From the NCBI GenBank assembly GCA_024402335.1, contig JAKSTZ010000018.1:1-45157 (forward strand): 45,157 nucleotides of DNA, written 5' to 3'. Shown piece by piece: positions 40,753 to 45,157 of this stretch. Made by a program: the position numbers and the translations under genes. Each line of letters starts with the position of its first letter. The first letter of the stretch is position 1. The notes under the pieces were generated by a model. That model did no database searches, was not told where the DNA came from, and was given only the letters and a program-made list of their open reading frames with translations. Origin of the DNA: Bacteroidales bacterium (GTDB lineage Bacteria; Bacteroidota; Bacteroidia; Bacteroidales; UBA1715).

Positions 40753-42234
40753 ATGTATTTTTTAGGATTTGATATTGGTAGTTCTTCTGTAAAAGTTTCC
40801 TTGGTTGAAGCTTTAACTGGTAATTGCTTGTCGTCGGCGTTTTATCCTAAGCAAGAAATGCCTATAATAGCAAAACGAATTGGTTGGGCGGAACAAGAAC
40901 CTGAACAATGGTGGAGTAATCTAAAAATGGCTTTGGCAGAAGTCCTCGCTTCTTCTGCTGTCGATGCAAAGGCAATAAAGGCTATCGGTATATCGTATCA
41001 GATGCATGGTTTGGTTGTAGTGGATAAGAATAAGAATGTGTTGCGCCCGGCAATTATCTGGTGCGACAGTCGTGCTACAACTATAGGACAACAAGCTTTT
41101 GATGCTATTGGACCGGAACATTGCTTATCTCATTTACTAAATAGTCCAGGAAACTTTACCGCATCGAAACTTCGTTGGATTCGTGAAAATGAACCAGAAG
41201 TATATGATAAAATCTACAAAATCATGCTTCCGGGAGACTATATTGCAATGAAACTTTCGGGAGAAATTCAGACTACTGTTAGTGGACTTTCTGAAGGTAT
41301 ATTTTGGGATTTCAAAAATGACGAAGTTTCAAAAGATGTTTTACGTCACTACGATATTGATGAGTCGTTGCTAGCCGATGTTGTTCCTTCCATGGGTATT
41401 CAATGTAAAATATCTTCTGCGGCAGCTAAAGAACTTGGATTGTCGGAAGATGTAGTTGTTACTTATAGAGGAGGTGACCAACCGAATAATGCATTGTCGT
41501 TGAATGTGTTGCAACCTGGCGAAATTGCTACCACAGCGGGAACTTCTGGTGTGGTGTACGGCGTTTGTGGTGATGTTACGTACGATCCTCGTTCTCGTGT
41601 AAATACATTTGCGCATGTTAATCATACAAAGGAAAATACGCGTTTAGGTGTTTTGTTATGTATAAATGGTACAGGAATTATGAATTCTTGGTTACATAGA
41701 AATTTCTGTCCGAACGTTTCTTATGAACAAATGAATGACATGGCTGCTTTGGCTCCTGTTGGATCTGACGGTTTATCGGTTCTTCCGTTCGGAAATGGCG
41801 CAGAACGTGTACTTGAAAATAAAACATGTAGTGGAGTTATTGCTGGCTTAAGTTTGACAACACATTCTCTCAATCATATTATTCGGGCGACACACGAAGG
41901 TATTGCATTCTCGTTCCAATATGGTATGGAGATAATGAAACAAATAGGCGTGAATCCTTCTGTAATCCGTGCGGGTAAAGCAAATATGTTCTTAAGTCCG
42001 ATTTTCCGTGAGACTTTAGCAAGTATTTCCGGTGCGACAATAGAATTATATAATACAGATGGGTCGGTAGGTGCGGCACGAGGGGCTGGTATAGGACTTG
42101 GTTTTTATAAAACATACGATGAAGCATTTGTTTCGTTGCAAAAATTGGCTGTGGTAGAACCTGATGTACAAAAATCTGAGGAATATCAGAATGCATACGA
42201 ACATTGGAAACAAGAATTAATTAATAGAATATAA
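40753..42234 (+). CDS. xylB: Xylulokinase
   Basis: The 493-aa FGGY-family kinase starts with FLGFDIGSSSVKVSLVEA. It has IGISYQMHGLVVVD, IIWCDSRA and a C-terminal nucleotide-binding segment containing VIRAGKANMFLSP and GSVGAARGAGIG. It phosphorylates xylulose to xylulose-5-phosphate. It leads the operon, 20 bases before xylA, followed by a sugar/H+ symporter. Length and motifs are complete. Confidence 0.95.
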   Translation: MYFLGFDIGSSSVKVSLVEALTGNCLSSAFYPKQEMPIIAKRIGWAEQEPEQWWSNLKMALAEVLASSAVDAKAIKAIGISYQMHGLVVVDKNKNVLRPAIIWCDSRATTIGQQAFDAIGPEHCLSHLLNSPGNFTASKLRWIRENEPEVYDKIYKIMLPGDYIAMKLSGEIQTTVSGLSEGIFWDFKNDEVSKDVLRHYDIDESLLADVVPSMGIQCKISSAAAKELGLSEDVVVTYRGGDQPNNALSLNVLQPGEIATTAGTSGVVYGVCGDVTYDPRSRVNTFAHVNHTKENTRLGVLLCINGTGIMNSWLHRNFCPNVSYEQMNDMAALAPVGSDGLSVLPFGNGAERVLENKTCSGVIAGLSLTTHSLNHIIRATHEGIAFSFQYGMEIMKQIGVNPSVIRAGKANMFLSPIFRETLASISGATIELYNTDGSVGAARGAGIGLGFYKTYDEAFVSLQKLAVVEPDVQKSEEYQNAYEHWKQELINRI

Positions 42235-42254
42235 ATTAAAAAAAACATAAAGAT

Positions 42255-43571
42255 ATGGCTAACAAAGAATACTACCCAGAGAATGGAAAAATCAAATTTG
42301 AAGGAAAAGACAGTAAAAATCCTCTTGCATTTCGTTATTACGATGCGAACAAGATGATTAAAGGTAAAAAAATGAGCGAATGGTTGAAATTTGCTATGGC
42401 ATGGTGGCATACGCTTTGTGCCGATGGTGGAGATCAATTTGGTGGTGGAACAAAACAATTCCCTTGGAATGTTAGTTCTGATGTTATGGAAGTGGCTAAG
42501 GCTAAGGTTGATGCAGGTTTTGAAATAATGCAAAAAATCGGTATTGAATACTATTGCTTCCACGATGTTGACTTAGTAAAGGAAGCTGATTCTATAGAAG
42601 AATACGAAAAGAATTTTAAGGAAATTGTAGCGTACTTAAAACAAAAACAAGCAGAAACTGGTATTAAACTTTTGTGGGGTACAGCAAATGTATTTGGTAA
42701 TAAGCGTTATATGAACGGTGCTTCTACCAATCCGGATTTTGATGTCGTTGCTCGTGCTATAGTTCAGATTAAAAATTCAATAGATGCAACTATTGAACTT
42801 GGTGGAACAAATTATGTGTTCTGGGGTGGTCGCGAAGGTTACATGTCGTTATTGAATACAGATATGAAACGTGAAAAAGAACACATGGCTACAATGTTGA
42901 CTATGGCTCGTGATTATGCTCGTTCTAAAGGATTTACGGGTACATTCTTGATTGAACCAAAACCAATGGAACCAACAAAACACCAATATGATGTTGATAC
43001 AGAAACTGTTATTGGTTTCTTGAAAGCTCATAATCTTGACAAGGATTTTAAAGTAAATATTGAAGTAAACCATGCAACATTGGCAGGACATACATTTGAA
43101 CATGAATTGGCATGTGCGGTAGATGCTGGTATGTTAGGTTCTATCGATGCCAATCGTGGCGATTATCAAAATGGTTGGGATACAGACCAATTCCCAATCG
43201 ATAATTTTGAATTAATCCAAGCAATGATGCAAATCATTCGTAATAATGGTTTAGGTAACGGTGGTACGAATTTCGATGCAAAAACTCGTAGAAATTCAAC
43301 AGATTTAGAAGATATTTTTATTGCACATATTGCTGCAATGGATGCTATGGCTCGTGCATTGGAAAACGCTGCTGAATTATTGGAAAAATCACCAATATGT
43401 AAAATGGTAGCAGATCGTTATGCAAGTTTCGACAGTGGTTTGGGTAAGAAATTTGAAGAAGGTAAAATGACTTTCGAAGAAGCTTACGAATATGGTAAGA
43501 AAGTAGGTGAACCTAAACAAACTAGCGGAAAACAAGAATTGTACGAAGCAATTGTAAATATGTATTGTTAA
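42255..43571 (+). CDS. xylA: Xylose isomerase
   Basis: The 438-aa class II xylose isomerase contains [28 protein letters not shown] with the catalytic His, [24 protein letters not shown] (Glu and Lys) and [19 protein letters not shown]. All metal and catalytic residues expected in this family are present. It interconverts xylose and xylulose. It lies between xylB and the transporter and ends in a terminator. Confidence 0.97.
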   Translation: MANKEYYPENGKIKFEGKDSKNPLAFRYYDANKMIKGKKMSEWLKFAMAWWHTLCADGGDQFGGGTKQFPWNVSSDVMEVAKAKVDAGFEIMQKIGIEYYCFHDVDLVKEADSIEEYEKNFKEIVAYLKQKQAETGIKLLWGTANVFGNKRYMNGASTNPDFDVVARAIVQIKNSIDATIELGGTNYVFWGGREGYMSLLNTDMKREKEHMATMLTMARDYARSKGFTGTFLIEPKPMEPTKHQYDVDTETVIGFLKAHNLDKDFKVNIEVNHATLAGHTFEHELACAVDAGMLGSIDANRGDYQNGWDTDQFPIDNFELIQAMMQIIRNNGLGNGGTNFDAKTRRNSTDLEDIFIAHIAAMDAMARALENAAELLEKSPICKMVADRYASFDSGLGKKFEEGKMTFEEAYEYGKKVGEPKQTSGKQELYEAIVNMYC

Positions 43572-43577
43572 TTAGTG

Positions 43578-43605
43578 GAGACGATGCGTGCATCGTCTCT
43601 TTTTT
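43578..43605 (+). terminator. Terminator after xylA
   Basis: GAGACGATG and CATCGTCTC form a perfect 9-bp stem around CGTG and are followed by six T residues. The stem closely resembles the terminator at 21330-21359. Confidence 0.85.
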
Positions 43606-43611
43606 ATTTTC

Positions 43612-43630
43612 GGGCGTATGCGATACGCCC
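43612..43630. repeat. REP-like palindrome GGGCGTAT-GCG-ATACGCCC
   Basis: A perfect 8-bp inverted repeat with 3-nt loop lies between the xylA terminator and the transporter gene. It resembles short GGGCGTATGC-type repeats found in several bacterial genomes. Confidence 0.6.
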
Positions 43631-43647
43631 TTACATTGTGATTTATT

Positions 43648-45057
43648 ATGTTGGGAAGCAAATTATATCTATTTAGTATTGTGCTGGTTGCTGTTATTGG
43701 TGGTCTTTTGTTTGGCTACGATACAGCAGTGATTTCTGGAGCGGAAAAAGGTTTGCAGGCGTTTTTTGCAGGTGCGTCTGATTTTGTGTATTCCGATGGT
43801 TGGCATGGAATTACTTGTTCGAGTGCGTTGATAGGTTGCATTATTGGTAGTGCAATTTCTGGATTGCTTGCGACTCGTTTGGGTCGTAAGAAATCGTTGT
43901 TCATTGCTGGAGTGTTGTTTTTCTTGTCGGCAATTGGTTCTTGGTATCCGGAATTTTTGTTTTTCAACTATGGAGAACCAACATTTGGTTTATTGTTGGC
44001 TTTTAATTGCTACAGAATTTTAGGTGGAATAGGGGTTGGATTGGCTTCTGCGATTTGTCCGATGTATATTGCCGAAATTGCTCCAGCAAATATGCGTGGA
44101 ACATTGGTCTCGTGGAATCAGTTTGCTATAATCTTTGGTCAATTGGTGGTGTATTTCGTGAATTTTGTCATCATGAAGAATCATAGTGTTGTCGATGTTG
44201 TTGATGCAGAATGGTATATGTCGGAAGGATGGCGCACCATGTTTGTCAGTGAAGGATTTCCTGCGGGAATTTTTGCATTGTTGATTTTGGCTGTTCCGGA
44301 AACTCCACGTTTCTTGGCTATAAATGGTAACGATGATAAGGCAATGTCTGTCTTGCGACGTATAAACGGTGAAGAAAAGGCTAAGTCTATACTTGCGGAA
44401 ATTCACGAAAGTGCAGTAGAAAAGACTGAAAAATTGTTTACTTATGGCGTGTTGGTGATATTCGTCGGTATCATGGTGAGTGTGTTCCAACAAACTGTAG
44501 GTATCAATGCCGTGCTTTACTATGGCCCTCGTATTTTTGAAGAAATGGGAATGGACGATCCTATGACTGTTCAAGTAATCATGGGTGTTGTGAATATTTC
44601 TTTTACACTTCTTGCCGTGTTTACTGTAGAGAAAATCGGACGAAAACCTTTGTTGATTGTCGGTTCTTTGGGCATGGCTATAGGAGCATTGGGCGTTATG
44701 GTGTATTTTATGTTAGGTGGATTCGAAGGCGCTTTGCCTGGAATATTTGCTGCTACAAGTATTATGATTTACACTGCAAGTTTCATGTTTAGCTGGGGAC
44801 CGATAGCTTGGGTTTTAATTGCCGAAATATTCCCGAATACAATTCGTGGTGCTGCTGTTGCTGTAGCTGTAGCATTCCAATGGATCTCAAATTTTGCAGT
44901 TAGTTCTTCGTTTGTTTCAATGTTGAATTGGTCGCCTTCGGGAACATATTTGATTTTTGGAACAGTTTGTATAATAGCAGCTTTGTTTGTATGGAAACTT
45001 GTGCCAGAAACAAAGGGGAAGACTCTGGAAGACATGACGAATCTGTGGAAAAAATAA
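43648..45057 (+). CDS. xylE: MFS sugar/H+ symporter (XylE-like)
   Basis: The 469-aa protein has about 12 hydrophobic helices and the sugar-porter signatures. These are GGLLFGYDTAVISGA, LATRLGRKKSLFIAG, PETPRFLAINGN, QQTVGINAVLYYGPRIF, EKIGRKPLLI and VPETKGKTLEDM. It belongs to the D-xylose/glucose symporter family. The position after xylB and xylA supports xylose uptake. The xylA terminator and repeat sit between them, so its expression may partly depend on readthrough or a weak own promoter. Confidence 0.9.
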   Translation: MLGSKLYLFSIVLVAVIGGLLFGYDTAVISGAEKGLQAFFAGASDFVYSDGWHGITCSSALIGCIIGSAISGLLATRLGRKKSLFIAGVLFFLSAIGSWYPEFLFFNYGEPTFGLLLAFNCYRILGGIGVGLASAICPMYIAEIAPANMRGTLVSWNQFAIIFGQLVVYFVNFVIMKNHSVVDVVDAEWYMSEGWRTMFVSEGFPAGIFALLILAVPETPRFLAINGNDDKAMSVLRRINGEEKAKSILAEIHESAVEKTEKLFTYGVLVIFVGIMVSVFQQTVGINAVLYYGPRIFEEMGMDDPMTVQVIMGVVNISFTLLAVFTVEKIGRKPLLIVGSLGMAIGALGVMVYFMLGGFEGALPGIFAATSIMIYTASFMFSWGPIAWVLIAEIFPNTIRGAAVAVAVAFQWISNFAVSSSFVSMLNWSPSGTYLIFGTVCIIAALFVWKLVPETKGKTLEDMTNLWKK

Positions 45058-45081
45058 ACTCGTAAATTTTATTATGCTAAG

Positions 45082-45111
45082 GAGATGTAGTTTTTACTGC
45101 ATCTCTTTTTT
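45082..45111 (+). terminator. Terminator of the sugar transporter gene
   Basis: GAGATGTAGT pairs with ACTGCATCTC (one G-T) around TTTT and is followed by six T residues. Confidence 0.8.
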
Positions 45112-45157
45112 ATTTACTATTTGTTCAGCAATTTGTTGTAATCTACAATTTTGTATA

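Overview
The window looks like a chromosomal segment of a Bacteroidetes bacterium, probably a Bacteroidales member from a gut-like or plant-degrading habitat. The DNA is AT-rich. Several start regions carry the Bacteroidetes promoter pattern (TTTG, 19-21 nt, TAnnTTTG). Shine-Dalgarno sequences are mostly absent. Protein families typical of the phylum are present: a DUF3987/BT4734 mobile element, an aryl-polyene-type cluster, a xylAB-transporter operon, and a secreted protein usually mislabelled asparagine synthetase B.

Positions 1-7,828 form an apparent defence island. It holds the 3' part of an HNH endonuclease gene running in from the left edge, an HU protein gene, and a tightly packed minus-strand operon. 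That operon reads AbiEi antitoxin, AbiEii nucleotidyltransferase toxin, a 1,428-aa P-loop (STAND-like) NTPase, and a TIR-domain gene. The TIR gene is hidden by a one-base frameshift but is otherwise complete, and its ATG overlaps the NTPase stop. This abiEi-abiEii-NTPase-TIR arrangement is the best candidate for an undescribed system.

Positions 7,920-13,390 are the core of an integrative element: a primase/helicase-like pair, two excisionase-like HTH proteins, a tyrosine recombinase, and a protein with four tandem HTH modules and a small zinc-finger-like N-terminus. A compact, repeat-rich control region follows. The element stops beside the terminator of mnmE, and the defence genes may be its cargo.

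Positions 13,435-21,307 are housekeeping genes: mnmE, a LysE-type exporter, nadD, a zinc-ribbon protein and a Nif3-like protein on the minus strand, then pspC-like, cinA, a low-molecular-weight phosphatase and a GH5 lipoprotein on the plus strand. Positions 21,358-30,849 are one long minus-strand operon for an aryl-polyene-like lipid or pigment. It has two ACPs, two intact ketosynthases, two ketosynthase-like proteins lacking catalytic residues, two dehydratase-like hotdog proteins, a thioesterase, an O-methyltransferase, an acyltransferase, LolA, a small DMT transporter and a GT2. No ketoreductase, starter-activating ligase, ammonia lyase or MMPL exporter is visible.

Positions 30,963-38,054 hold the secreted conserved protein, dnaB (interrupted in frame by TAA at a 16-base A run), fmt, and a Wzc/Wza polysaccharide export pair. 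Positions 38,151-40,340 encode an aldehyde dehydrogenase and a short-chain dehydrogenase. Positions 40,753-45,057 are the xylose operon xylB-xylA-sugar/H+ symporter. No tRNA, rRNA or CRISPR array was seen.
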